Shown here in pieces: positions 22,021-29,855 of a stretch of DNA of 64,000 nt (the first letter of the stretch is position 1; each line of letters opens with the position of its first letter). The translations under genes were made by a program, and so were the position numbers. Under the pieces are notes generated by a model. That model saw nothing but the letters and a program-made list of their open reading frames with translations, had not been told where the DNA came from and ran no database searches. The DNA comes from a virus. Location of the stretch: positions 58,713 through 122,712 of IMG/VR virus record IMGVR_UViG_3300020583_000224, one strand, 5' to 3'.

Positions 22021-22281
22021 TCAGCCGCGAGTTTCGCGCCCCTCTGCGATCCGCTGTGCGGCTGACCGCTTGATCCCGAGCAGCCGGGCGACGGTTGCAT
22101 GCGAGTCGCCGCGCTCCCGCATTTCGAGCACGCCTGACCTGCGCACTTCCGCGGCGGCGATGACGTCGTCTTGCAGCTCACGCAGGATGTCCTGCGCCTT
22201 GAGGGCGCGCTCGGCCGGATCCTCGATGGCGCGTACCGCCTCGAGCCTGTCTCTGATCTCACGCATCTCTTCATCCGGCAC
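22021..22281 (-). CDS. Small helix-turn-helix protein
   Basis: About 86 residues from a GTG at 22281, or 81 from an ATG at 22266; longer frames run into the divergent gene. A charged helix (IRDRLEAVRAIEDPAERAL) is followed by a clear HTH: EMRERGDSHATVARLLGIKRSAAQRIAEG. Proteins of this build are common in actinomycete mobile elements. It is divergent from the SpdB-like gene with an 87-nt shared promoter region, so it may regulate the transfer genes. Confidence 0.8.
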   Translation of the reverse strand: MPDEEMREIRDRLEAVRAIEDPAERALKAQDILRELQDDVIAAAEVRRSGVLEMRERGDSHATVARLLGIKRSAAQRIAEGRETRG

Positions 22282-22368
22282 GAGTCGTAGTGTAAGCCCA
22301 TGAGCAAAGTGTACAGGGAGGGGGTACAGTAGAGATCGACGTATTCGAACACGAAGGAGCGAACCGCC
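22282..22368. promoter_or_regulatory. Divergent promoter region of HTH and SpdB-like genes
   Basis: TGTAC and GTACA form an inverted repeat in GTGTACAGGGAGGGGGTACAG, followed by a plus-strand -10-like TACAGT. GAAGGAG precedes the ATG at 22369. The repeat is a plausible operator for the divergent HTH protein. Confidence 0.45.
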
Positions 22369-23415
22369 ATGGACGGCGAGACCCCCACCACCCCGGCGCC
22401 CCCCACGCCGCTCGGGGGATGGTGGATCGCGGCCGTCGCCGTGATCGGCACGATGGCCGCGCTCATCGCGATCGGCGGCATGATCCTGTCTTTCCGCGCC
22501 GTCTCCCAAGAGATGACCCCTGCGTTCGGCACCCAGTGGGCATGGCTCGTACCCGTCGTCATCGACCTGTCCGTGTTCGTGTTCTCCGGCGTCGACCTCG
22601 TCCTGAACCGGCTCCGCATGAACCACCCGCTCGCCCGGTTCACCGTGTACGGTGCGACGTTCGGAACCGTCTGGCTGAACTACTCCGCCGGCGGTTCGGT
22701 CGCTGGCCGAACCGCCCACATCCTCATGCCGAGCATCTGGGTCGTGTTCGTCGAACTCATGCGGCACGTGGTTCGGCGGCTAACCGGCCTGGCCGACGGA
22801 TCCCTGCGCGAACCCGTCCCGACGGTTCGATGGATCCTCGCCCCGTGGCGAACCGTGAACCTCTGGCGGCGCATGGTCCTGTGGGGCACGAACTCCTACC
22901 CGAAGGCCCTCGCGCAGGAGAAGGGGCGCCTGGCCGCTATCGCGGTTCTGCGAACCGAACACGGGCCGTTCTGGCGCTGGCGCGTCGCGCCACTGGTTCG
23001 CCTGCAGCTCAGTCTTGGCGAACCCGTTCAGGCTCCCGAACTTGCTGCGGCCGAACCTGCCGAACCGGACCGCGAGGCCGAACCGGAGACCCCGAACCTT
23101 CCCGCAGTTCCGAACCGAACCACCGCCGCCGGTCGCGCCGAACGTTCTGCGCCGCGCCGAACCAGCCCGCGCCCGAACGGTTCCGGGAGCGTCTCCCCGC
23201 TCATGTCGCGACCCGAACGCGTCGAGATCATCCGGCAGTGGATCGACCAGGCGGGCGGCCTCGAGGCCGTGCCGCTCAGCCGAATCATGACCGAATTCGG
23301 GTGCGCCAAGTCCACCGCCTCCGGCCTGCGCGCCGAGGCAGATCCCAGCCCTGCAACCCAAAGCGCGACGACGCCTAACGAAGACGACGAAGCTGATCGA
23401 GAGGACGCCGCCTGA
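22369..23415 (+). CDS. SpdB-like (DUF2637-type) membrane protein with C-terminal HTH
   Basis: 348 residues. Four hydrophobic segments in the first 140 residues (WIAAVAVIGTMAALIAIGG, LVPVVIDLSVFVFSGV and others) match the DUF2637 layout of plasmid-spread proteins in Streptomyces. A Pro/Glu-rich linker follows. Residues 285 to 330 (EIIRQWIDQAGG, then RIMTEFGCAKSTASGL) form an HTH. Spd proteins help plasmid DNA move through mycelial cross-walls after TraB-driven transfer. The stop overlaps the ATG-like start of the translocase gene, so they form an operon. Confidence 0.85.
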   Translation: MDGETPTTPAPPTPLGGWWIAAVAVIGTMAALIAIGGMILSFRAVSQEMTPAFGTQWAWLVPVVIDLSVFVFSGVDLVLNRLRMNHPLARFTVYGATFGTVWLNYSAGGSVAGRTAHILMPSIWVVFVELMRHVVRRLTGLADGSLREPVPTVRWILAPWRTVNLWRRMVLWGTNSYPKALAQEKGRLAAIAVLRTEHGPFWRWRVAPLVRLQLSLGEPVQAPELAAAEPAEPDREAEPETPNLPAVPNRTTAAGRAERSAPRRTSPRPNGSGSVSPLMSRPERVEIIRQWIDQAGGLEAVPLSRIMTEFGCAKSTASGLRAEADPSPATQSATTPNEDDEADREDAA

Positions 23416-25631
23416 TGGCACGACACGACACGACACGCGGCTACCTCGAGGCTCAGCCGCTCCAAATTCCCGATAGCGCCCAGCAATCCACCCTTCCCGT
23501 CGCGTGGCATGGCGCGCCTCCGGCCGTCACGCAACATGGAGAACTCGCAGCTCAGGCGCCGAATCAGGCTGCTCCGCAGTCGTACTACTCGGTCAGTCCG
23601 GGCCAGATCCTCCCACACGCGCAGGCCCACGACCTCCCCTGGCACATGGCCGGACTGCTCGACCACGAACTGCCCCGCCCGAAGCCCGAATGGGTCAAAC
23701 TCCTCAACGACTACCACGTGCCCGGGGTCGCCGGGACGCTCGTGTTCACGGCGTTCGGGTGGATGGCGCACAAGGAGCCGATGCACCCGTGGATGGCCGG
23801 GCTGTTCATCGGCGTGGGCGTCACCGGGCTCGTCGGCGCCTGGTGGGCGCACCACGAGCACGGCCAGGACGCGGACCCGCACTTCACCAAGGGCCTGGCG
23901 GGTCTTGGCGTTGCCGCCATCTGCGGCGGTGCCGCCGTTGGCGCCGGGCCCACGGGGATCTCGTTCATGCTGGCGTTCGCGCTGGCGGTCGGCGCCGTCG
24001 TCGGCGTTCACCAGTACCGCGAGCACAAGCGCCACGTGAAGGCGGTGACGGCAGTCGAGTTCCACGCTGCCGTCAACCAGGGGAAGGTTCACGTGGTCGG
24101 CCCCGGGCCGGCGGCGGCAACGTCGAACATTGTGGACGGTCGGGTGCTATCCCAGGAGGAGGCGCTGCTGCACCGGGCGTTCGCGGACATGGGCATCGAG
24201 CCGATCACGCTGCGCGGGTTCGAGCGCCTCGACAAGGACGCGTTCAACGTGATCGTCGGACTGCCGGGTACTTCCACGAACGACCCGGAGACGGTGATCG
24301 GCAAGCGGGAGGTGCTCAAGTCGAACCTGCGCGCCCGGCAGATCGCGGTGGAGGCGAGCTCCGAGCACGGCCACGAGATCAAGCTCATGGTGCGCTACGG
24401 CGCGACCAACCCGCTGCTCGAGACCATCGCCTGGAAGGGCCCCAACACCGACGACGTCGCCGAGCCGATCAGGACCAGCGTCGATTTGCACGGCGACGAA
24501 GTCATGGTGCGATTCGCCAACCGGCACACCCTCTACGCGGGTAAGACCCGGCGCGGAAAGTCGGCCGGCATCGCCTCGGCCATTTGCTCAATCGGCGCCA
24601 CGAAGAATGCTCAGCTCTGGCTAATGGATTTGAAGCCGGGTCAGGTCTCGCTCGGCCCGTTCGCCGCGATGGCGGCCCAGTCGGTCGAGGGCAGGAACCA
24701 GCAGGAGTGCGTGGAAAGGGCGTCCCTGATGATTCTCGCCGCCGTCGCGGCGATGGAGGAGAACGGGCAAATCCTCAAGGACGAGCGGGAGTCGACCGGG
24801 AAGCCGGTGTACGAGTGGGATGTCAACAGGCACGGCGCGGCGATCGTCCTGGTCATCGACGAGCTTGCCTACCTGCTGCGGCTGGACCCGGAGATCTACG
24901 AGGGCTGGGTTACGATCATGCAGGTCGGGGCGGGCCTCGGCGTGTGGGTGATCGGCGCTACGCAGTCTCCGTCGGCGAAGGCCCTCGGCGGCACCACTGA
25001 CGGCTCCAGTCAGTTCGGCAACGTGTTCTGCTACCAGTGCAAGGGCGCGACCCAGGCCGGGATCATCCTGGGCCAGGGGTCGTGGAGTGAGGGTTGGAAG
25101 CCGAACGAGCGGAACCTGCCGCTGCAGGGCATGCACCTGCTGCGCACCCCGGAGCACATCCACCCCGTGGTCATGCGGAACGAGTTCGTCGAGCCGGGCG
25201 ACGCGATGGACATTGCCGACCGGTACGCCGACTCCATTCCGGCGCTGCATCCGCGGACGGCGGCGGCGGTCGATCGCGTACTGAACATGGGGCTGCCGAC
25301 GAAGAGCGGGCCGGGCCCTGGTCGCGGCGGGAAGCCGTCCGGGCCCGTCGACAGCGAGATCGTGTACACGCGCCCGTATCTCGTGCCGGAGTATCCCGAC
25401 GGCGACGTGGTCGAGGCGCACCACCGCGCGGCGTGGGAGGCCTTCAAGGAGATGGGTTCGGCAACGATCGACGAGCTCAAGGCACTCCGACTCGACCAGC
25501 ACCGTTCACGCGAGTCGTGCAAGACCGCCTTGCAGGTGTTCGTCAGGCACGGCGGCGCGACCTCAGAGATGGACGGCCGTACCGAGCGATTCCACTGCCT
25601 TGTCGGTTCCGAGCGCCGCAAGGAGGCGTGA
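23415..25631 (+). CDS. FtsK/SpoIIIE-type DNA translocase (TraB-like)
   Basis: 738 residues. Hydrophobic segments between residues 100 and 200 anchor it in the membrane. The motor domain has Walker A GKTRRGKS near residue 376, VIDELAYLLRLD as Walker B near residue 480, and GVWVIGATQSPSAKA as the sensor stretch. The C-terminal 70 residues form a winged helix (ATIDELKALRLDQHRSRESC). In actinomycete plasmids and integrative elements one such hexameric pump moves double-stranded DNA between cells. A virion-encoding element has no obvious need for it. Confidence 0.9.
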   Translation: MARHDTTRGYLEAQPLQIPDSAQQSTLPVAWHGAPPAVTQHGELAAQAPNQAAPQSYYSVSPGQILPHAQAHDLPWHMAGLLDHELPRPKPEWVKLLNDYHVPGVAGTLVFTAFGWMAHKEPMHPWMAGLFIGVGVTGLVGAWWAHHEHGQDADPHFTKGLAGLGVAAICGGAAVGAGPTGISFMLAFALAVGAVVGVHQYREHKRHVKAVTAVEFHAAVNQGKVHVVGPGPAAATSNIVDGRVLSQEEALLHRAFADMGIEPITLRGFERLDKDAFNVIVGLPGTSTNDPETVIGKREVLKSNLRARQIAVEASSEHGHEIKLMVRYGATNPLLETIAWKGPNTDDVAEPIRTSVDLHGDEVMVRFANRHTLYAGKTRRGKSAGIASAICSIGATKNAQLWLMDLKPGQVSLGPFAAMAAQSVEGRNQQECVERASLMILAAVAAMEENGQILKDERESTGKPVYEWDVNRHGAAIVLVIDELAYLLRLDPEIYEGWVTIMQVGAGLGVWVIGATQSPSAKALGGTTDGSSQFGNVFCYQCKGATQAGIILGQGSWSEGWKPNERNLPLQGMHLLRTPEHIHPVVMRNEFVEPGDAMDIADRYADSIPALHPRTAAAVDRVLNMGLPTKSGPGPGRGGKPSGPVDSEIVYTRPYLVPEYPDGDVVEAHHRAAWEAFKEMGSATIDELKALRLDQHRSRESCKTALQVFVRHGGATSEMDGRTERFHCLVGSERRKEA

Positions 25632-27100
25632 TGGCGCGCCGTAAGCGTTCGACCCTCGACCGGATGGCTTTTCACATGAAGCCGAACCGGGTCCTGGCGC
25701 GCTATCTGAGCGGCGGCAGGCACCAGACCTTCAAGTCGATCGCGAAGTCGCCGTTCAAGGAGCGCACGGTCCACACCGCGAAGTCGGGTCGGCACGCGTA
25801 TCAGCAGCAGATGGCCCGGGAGCGGAAGGCGCGGGCGGCCACCGCCGCAAGGCAGCGCAAGCAGGCAGTAGCGGACCAGCGGGGCGCTCGCGCCCAGATG
25901 CGCCAGCAGCAGCCGAAGCCGCCGCGCACTTCCCGGCAGCCGATCGCGGTCGACCCGCGCACCGGCAAGCCGATCACCTGGGCGCAGGCGCAGAAAGCCG
26001 CCCGGGACGCGAACGCGCGCGCCGACCGGCTCGCGGCCGGGCACGACGGCGACGCCCCGGCACGCCGCCCGCGCCGGCCGAAGCCCGAACCGGCCACGCC
26101 GCTCGCCCGCGCGATTGCCGAGGTGCAGAAGAACAAGAAGAAGCCGGCCAAACCCGCACCGAAGAAGCAGCCCCGGAAGAAGCCGACCTCAGCCAAGCGC
26201 GCGACGGCGAAGCGGCGTCCCGCGAAGAAGGGGAAGGGTGTCGCGGCGACGGTCGCGGACCTGATCCCCGGCCAGGCGATCCTCGCCGCGACGATGCCCG
26301 GTCGCGACACGCCCGGCGCCGGGCCGAAGCCCGTGAACCCTCGGACCCGCGCCTCCCGCACCGCACGCAGGGGCATCTACGGGGAGGTGCTCAAGCGCAC
26401 CTGCGAATGCGGCGGCACCGGCCGCATCCCGATCTATAACAATCAGGGCGACCCGGCGGGCTCCACCTCGTGCCCCGAGCACGGCCGCGCCGGGGACGCC
26501 CGTGGCGCGAAGCGTTGGACGGCGAAGCGGGCGATCCGCGACTCGGGACTGCCGGGGCTCGGCGCGTGGCTCGAGAAGCGGCGCACGAAGAAGCGCGGCA
26601 ACTCCGACGCGCGGCAGCACAGGGCATGGGAACTGGCTCAGGGCGAACTCAGAATGGCCGGGCCAACCCTCGAATGCGAATGGTGCGAGGACGGCCTGGT
26701 GAACCGGCAGTTGACCGACCGGCTGCGCAAACAGCACATCATGAAGGCCCGCGCCGACGCTGCGGCCCTGATCCGTGCCGCGCAAGCCCACAACGCCGAG
26801 GTCGCCGACACCGGTGAGGGCAGGCAGGTGAAGGTCCCGAAGATGCCGACGGAGAAGCAGTTGCAGACTGATGCGCGCCGCACCTTCCCGTACGATCACT
26901 GCTCCGTCTGCAAGGGCCTGGGCCGTGTCGCGACCGGTGTACGGCTGCTGCAGGACGGGTCCCAGCCGGTGGCCGAGTGGCGTGCTGCGGCTGGGTTGAA
27001 GGACGGTCACCGGTCGACGGCGCGGCAGCGGTCGACGGGACGGCGCCCGACGGAGAATGCGGCGCGGGTGGAGCGGCGCCGGATCGTGCCTCGACTGTAG
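25631..27100 (+). CDS. Large basic protein with DnaJ-like zinc motifs
   Basis: 489 residues. The ATG overlaps the translocase stop (TGATG). The N-terminal 240 residues are extremely basic and rich in Lys, Arg, Ala and Pro (KKPAKPAPKKQPRKKP), as in histone-like tails. The C-terminal half carries three Cys pairs of DnaJ type: CECGGTGR near 258, CEWCEDG near 357 and CSVCKGLG near 424. This suggests a DNA-binding partner of the translocase, perhaps for recognising or coating transferred DNA. No named family is recognised. Confidence 0.8.
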   Translation: MARRKRSTLDRMAFHMKPNRVLARYLSGGRHQTFKSIAKSPFKERTVHTAKSGRHAYQQQMARERKARAATAARQRKQAVADQRGARAQMRQQQPKPPRTSRQPIAVDPRTGKPITWAQAQKAARDANARADRLAAGHDGDAPARRPRRPKPEPATPLARAIAEVQKNKKKPAKPAPKKQPRKKPTSAKRATAKRRPAKKGKGVAATVADLIPGQAILAATMPGRDTPGAGPKPVNPRTRASRTARRGIYGEVLKRTCECGGTGRIPIYNNQGDPAGSTSCPEHGRAGDARGAKRWTAKRAIRDSGLPGLGAWLEKRRTKKRGNSDARQHRAWELAQGELRMAGPTLECEWCEDGLVNRQLTDRLRKQHIMKARADAAALIRAAQAHNAEVADTGEGRQVKVPKMPTEKQLQTDARRTFPYDHCSVCKGLGRVATGVRLLQDGSQPVAEWRAAAGLKDGHRSTARQRSTGRRPTENAARVERRRIVPRL

Positions 27101-27108
27101 GAAAATAT

Positions 27109-27122
27109 TTAGCATTGCTAAG
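27109..27122. promoter_or_regulatory. TTAGC-N3-GCTAAG inverted repeat
   Basis: TTAGCATTGCTAAG sits in an A/T-rich island (GAAAATATTT) right after the stop of the basic protein. A closely similar site (ATAGCTACGCTAAG) lies at 28228 before the regulator at 28267. It may be an operator for that regulator. Confidence 0.45.
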
Positions 27123-27127
27123 CATCT

Positions 27128-27161
27128 GGGTCGGGGTGGCGCTGTGCCACCCCGACCCTTT
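27128..27161 (+). terminator. Rho-independent terminator after the transfer operon
   Basis: GGGTCGGGGTGGC pairs perfectly with GCCACCCCGACCC across a 5-nt loop and is followed by TTTCC. This 13-bp stem is one of the strongest hairpins in the window and closes the SpdB-FtsK operon. Confidence 0.88.
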
Positions 27162-27206
27162 CCGTGTGCTGCGGCGTGGGGTGACGTGCCGCCAGGGCTT
27201 GGCGAA

Positions 27207-27266
27207 GTCTCTAGAAGAATCTTGAGCTACACCCTTGACGATACCACCGGGGGGTGGCATCATAGT
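27207..27266 (+). promoter_or_regulatory. Promoter with shared upstream motif
   Basis: TTGACG at 27235 is followed after 17 nt by CATCAT, with CATAGT three bases further on. CCACC and GGTGG flank the spacer as an inverted repeat. The motif GTCTCTAGAAGAATCTTGA at 27207-27225 is almost identical to 15519-15537 before the excisionase-like gene. It drives the small-gene run from 27303. Confidence 0.6.
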
Positions 27267-27302
27267 ACTTAGAGGGAGACGCCGACCGGAAGGAAACCAG
27301 AA

Positions 27303-27554
27303 ATGACCGCCACCGCCACCAAGATCCAGCCGGAGATCGAAGACGGAGAGTGCGTCAACTGCGGAGTCCCGGAAGACGAGATCTGCGAGCGGTGTGGATG
27401 CGACTGCGGCCACGGCCCTGACGGGCTGAAGCTCTTCGGGGGCCCCGATAGCGAGTACTGCCCGCACGGCTGCAAGACCGCCTACGGCGACGGCGAGGAG
27501 ACCTGGGCTGCGGACGAAGCCCAGCGGCGGGAGCTGGAAGGATGGCAGGCCTGA
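27303..27554 (+). CDS. Small Cys-rich protein
   Basis: 83 residues from an ATG with GGAAGGAAA upstream. CVNCG, CERCGCDCGHG and CPHGC in the first 60 residues provide eight cysteines and two His, enough for two zinc ions. It follows a promoter directly, so it is the first gene of its operon. It may be a small regulator. No family is recognised. Confidence 0.78.
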   Translation: MTATATKIQPEIEDGECVNCGVPEDEICERCGCDCGHGPDGLKLFGGPDSEYCPHGCKTAYGDGEETWAADEAQRRELEGWQA

Positions 27555-27883
27555 TGGGCGGGCAGGACGCCGGGGCGCGGGGAGTACCCGGCCCCACCCT
27601 GGGGTCGATCTTGGGAGATGCCGACGCCGCCCTCACGCACCTCGCCGCCACCCACACCCCGCTCGCCCGCGCCCAAGAACTCAAGCGCTGGACCGAAGCC
27701 GTCCAAGCCCTCAGCAAGCGCATCGGCGACGACACCACCGAAGCCGTCTGGCAAGCCGCGCAATCGCAGCCCTCCGCCGACGTGGCCGCCGCACTCGGCG
27801 TCTCCAAGTCCGCCGTCGACAACCGGGTCAACGCGTACCGCAAAGCGCACCCGGACGCGCCCCGAAAGGACCCCCGACCGTGA
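27554..27883 (+). CDS. HTH protein, sigma-region-4-like
   Basis: 109 residues from an ATG at 27554 that overlaps the upstream stop (TGATG); an ATG at 27542 is possible but lies too close to its Shine-Dalgarno. Residues 70 to 98 (PSADVAAALGVSKSAVDNRVNAYRKAH, in part) form an HTH with a clear recognition helix. It is probably a DNA-binding regulator. It is coupled to the next gene by GTGA. Confidence 0.75.
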   Translation: MGGQDAGARGVPGPTLGSILGDADAALTHLAATHTPLARAQELKRWTEAVQALSKRIGDDTTEAVWQAAQSQPSADVAAALGVSKSAVDNRVNAYRKAHPDAPRKDPRP

Positions 27884-28215
27884 ACGCTCCCAGCCTCGCT
27901 GCCGACCACGCCTACTACTGCGCCCCGGCCGAACGCCACGACACGTACGACACGTGGGCCGAGTTCGCCGACCTGGAAGCAGGCGCCGACCACGACCGGA
28001 ACCTGCTGTTCCGCTGGGACTGGATCCCGGGCGACGGGTACGGCGCGGCCAGCCTCGAACTGTTCTTCGCCCTACAGGGCAAGGGCGAGCTGCGGTCCGT
28101 CACGGTCGCGGTGCTCGCCGAGGACGAGACGGCGGTCCGCGCGTACCTGCAGCCGCGGCTCGAGCACCTGGCGGGCCTGTGGGCGCCGCTCTCGCTGTCG
28201 GCCGCCGGGGCATGA
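27880..28215 (+). CDS. Unknown protein
   Basis: 111 residues from a GTG at 27880 (GTGA overlap). An acidic, aromatic first half (YDTWAEFADLEAGADHDRN, in part) is followed by a beta-rich middle and a helical end. No motif is recognised. Confidence 0.72.
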   Translation: MNAPSLAADHAYYCAPAERHDTYDTWAEFADLEAGADHDRNLLFRWDWIPGDGYGAASLELFFALQGKGELRSVTVAVLAEDETAVRAYLQPRLEHLAGLWAPLSLSAAGA

Positions 28216-28227
28216 CAGGGTGACCCG

Positions 28228-28260
28228 ATAGCTACGCTAAGTATTTCCCCCACCTAAACT
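28228..28260 (+). promoter_or_regulatory. Leaderless promoter with inverted-repeat operator
   Basis: A -10-like TAAACT at 28255-28260 ends 6 nt before the ATG at 28267, so the transcript would begin at or near the start codon, a common arrangement in Streptomyces. ATAGCTACGCTAAG at 28228-28241 lies over the -35 area and resembles the site at 27109. Confidence 0.5.
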
Positions 28261-28266
28261 GACCCC

Positions 28267-28827
28267 ATGGACGGCGAGTCGACGCGCGCCAGAATCCGCG
28301 AACTCGTAGGCGACGGCGCGGCCACCCTCCAGCAGATCGCCGACAGCCTCGGGATCCGCATGCAGACTGTCGCCGGGCACATCGCGCGCATGCCGGATGC
28401 GGCCGGGATCCGCGCGGCTATGGACCGCAACAAGCCGGCGCCGCGCACCCTGACTGCGTTCGGCGAGGCCAAGACCGTGACCGCCTGGTCGAGGGACCCG
28501 CGCAGCCGCATATCACGGAACACGCTGCGCACGCGGCTCGCCGATGGCTGGAGTCTCGAGGACGCGCTCACCACCGGACCCAGGAGGCGCGGGCAGACGG
28601 TGACGCTCACCGTCGAGGAGGCTGCCGCGTTGAAGGCCGCGGCAGGCCGGGTGCGTGCACTGCCGCAGGTGCACAGGAACACGACCGCCGACGCGCCGGA
28701 ACGGGCTGCGACCAGAGAGCTGCGCGAGCTGATCCGGCAGGCAGCCGAGCGGGCGTCCATCGGCGAGATCGCGCGGGCGGCCGGGCTTAGCTACCAGCAG
28801 GCGTGGCGGCACCTTCGGCGCGCATAA
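28267..28827 (+). CDS. DNA-binding protein with two HTH motifs
   Basis: 186 residues from an ATG without ribosome site, consistent with a leaderless transcript. The first HTH is near the N-terminus (ATLQQIADSLGIRMQTVAGHIARM, in part); the second is at the C-terminus (ASIGEIARAAGLSYQQAWRHLRR, in part). Between them is a central segment ending VTLTVEEAAALKAAA. It is probably a regulator of this region, perhaps of its own promoter through the TAGC-N3-GCTAAG sites. Confidence 0.8.
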   Translation: MDGESTRARIRELVGDGAATLQQIADSLGIRMQTVAGHIARMPDAAGIRAAMDRNKPAPRTLTAFGEAKTVTAWSRDPRSRISRNTLRTRLADGWSLEDALTTGPRRRGQTVTLTVEEAAALKAAAGRVRALPQVHRNTTADAPERAATRELRELIRQAAERASIGEIARAAGLSYQQAWRHLRRA

Positions 28828-28895
28828 GGTCCGTAGGGCCGCACTTCGACACCGAAGGAAACTGACTCCAAGGTTAGGAAACAGGAAACCCCTTC

Positions 28896-28965
28896 CGCCC
28901 GCTGTCGGCGGGCGAGAGAATCAGAACAAGAAGACGGGTCGCCACCGACGCTACGGCGACGACCC
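28896..28965 (+). other. Structured intergenic segment
   Basis: The 177 nt between 28827 and 29005 hold a 7-bp hairpin (CGCCCGC at 28896, GCGGGCG at 28908) and an imperfect one (GGGTCGCC at 28936, GGCGACGACCC at 28955), after an A-rich, GGAAA-rich stretch. No gene is seen. It may be a leader or terminator pair before the RapZ-C-like gene. Confidence 0.4.
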
Positions 28966-29004
28966 AGCCCCCTCCGTACCAGACACGAAGGAGACACGCA
29001 CATC

Positions 29005-29448
29005 ATGACCGACCCCAAGCCCCGGGCCAAGCCCCGGGTTTTGATCACCAGCTACGGCGTGCTGCACGGCGTCCCGCCCGCACCCCGGCATCACGCGATG
29101 CCCGTCGAGGTCGACCTCGCCGACGCGCTGCGCAACCCGCACGACGACCCCGGCATGCGGTACCTGACCGGGCTCGACCCCAAGGTCGCCGCGCACGTCA
29201 TGACGACCCCCGGCGCTACTGACTACCGCGACCAGGCCGTCCACGAGATCCAGGTGCGCATCAGCCTCGGCGTGGACCCTGTCGAAGTGTTCGTCTACTG
29301 CCGCGGCGGACGCCACCGTTCCGTCGCGATGGCCGAAGCGATCGGTTCCGCGCTATCGGCCCGGGCCGTCCGCGTGACCATCGAGCACCGCGACATCGAC
29401 AAGCCCGTCGTCCAAGCCATCCCCGCAACCAGCGCCAAGGAGGCGTGA
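29005..29448 (+). CDS. RapZ C-terminal-domain-like protein
   Basis: 147 residues from an ATG with GAAGGAG upstream. VLITSYGVLHG, VDLADALRNPHDD, MRYLTGLDPKVAAHV and VYCRGGRHRSVAMAEAI match the C-terminal half of RapZ/YvcJ without its P-loop kinase part. In RapZ this domain binds small RNAs or UDP-sugars and presents RNA to RNase E. A stand-alone phage copy could redirect host RNA turnover or sense cell-wall precursors. The domain match is strong; the function is inferred. Confidence 0.85.
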   Translation: MTDPKPRAKPRVLITSYGVLHGVPPAPRHHAMPVEVDLADALRNPHDDPGMRYLTGLDPKVAAHVMTTPGATDYRDQAVHEIQVRISLGVDPVEVFVYCRGGRHRSVAMAEAIGSALSARAVRVTIEHRDIDKPVVQAIPATSAKEA

Positions 29449-29450
29449 CC

Positions 29451-29636
29451 ATGTCGAGGCGCAGCCGGAACGAGGAGAACAACGAGCGCTGGGAGAACAT
29501 GGTCACCCAGGCAGGCAGCTTCGTCGCCGCGGCAAGCGACGCCCGCGCCCGCGGCGACAACCGGAACGCCGACCACTGGACGCACATGGCCGACGTGTCC
29601 CTGAACCTCGCAGAAACGGTCCGCGAGGACCGGTAG
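29451..29636 (+). CDS. Small hydrophilic protein
   Basis: 61 residues from an ATG at 29451 with AGGAGG at good spacing; a GTG at 29445 is an alternative. It is helical and charged, with many Asn, Arg and Ala (ENNERWENMV). It is co-transcribed with the RapZ-C-like gene. The function is unknown. Confidence 0.72.
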   Translation: MSRRSRNEENNERWENMVTQAGSFVAAASDARARGDNRNADHWTHMADVSLNLAETVREDR

Positions 29637-29661
29637 TCCGGCAGGCCATTCGACCGCTCCT

Positions 29662-29799
29662 CGTGATCCCGGTTGCCCGCGTGGTGCCGGGATCACGCGC
29701 GTCAGGGGGCGCACTTCGAGACAACTTGCGCCCCGCGCCCCGTAGCCCCACAATCGCGCTAGACGATCACGCCCGCCCCGATGACCAGTCAGGGCGGGC
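29662..29799. other. Cluster of three perfect inverted repeats
   Basis: In the 219-nt gap between 29636 and 29856 lie three successive hairpins: CGTGATCCCGG with CCGGGATCACG (29662-29697, 11 bp), GGGGCGCA with TGCGCCCC (29706-29734, 8 bp) and GCCCGCCC with GGGCGGGC (29771-29799, 8 bp). The first may terminate the upstream operon. Three in a row is more than termination needs, so a cis site for replication, transfer or packaging is possible. Confidence 0.55.
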
Positions 29800-29855
29800 T
29801 ACGCGGATCACGGGCGTCTCCCCAAATGCTAACGCGCACCATCGGGAGCCGCCGC

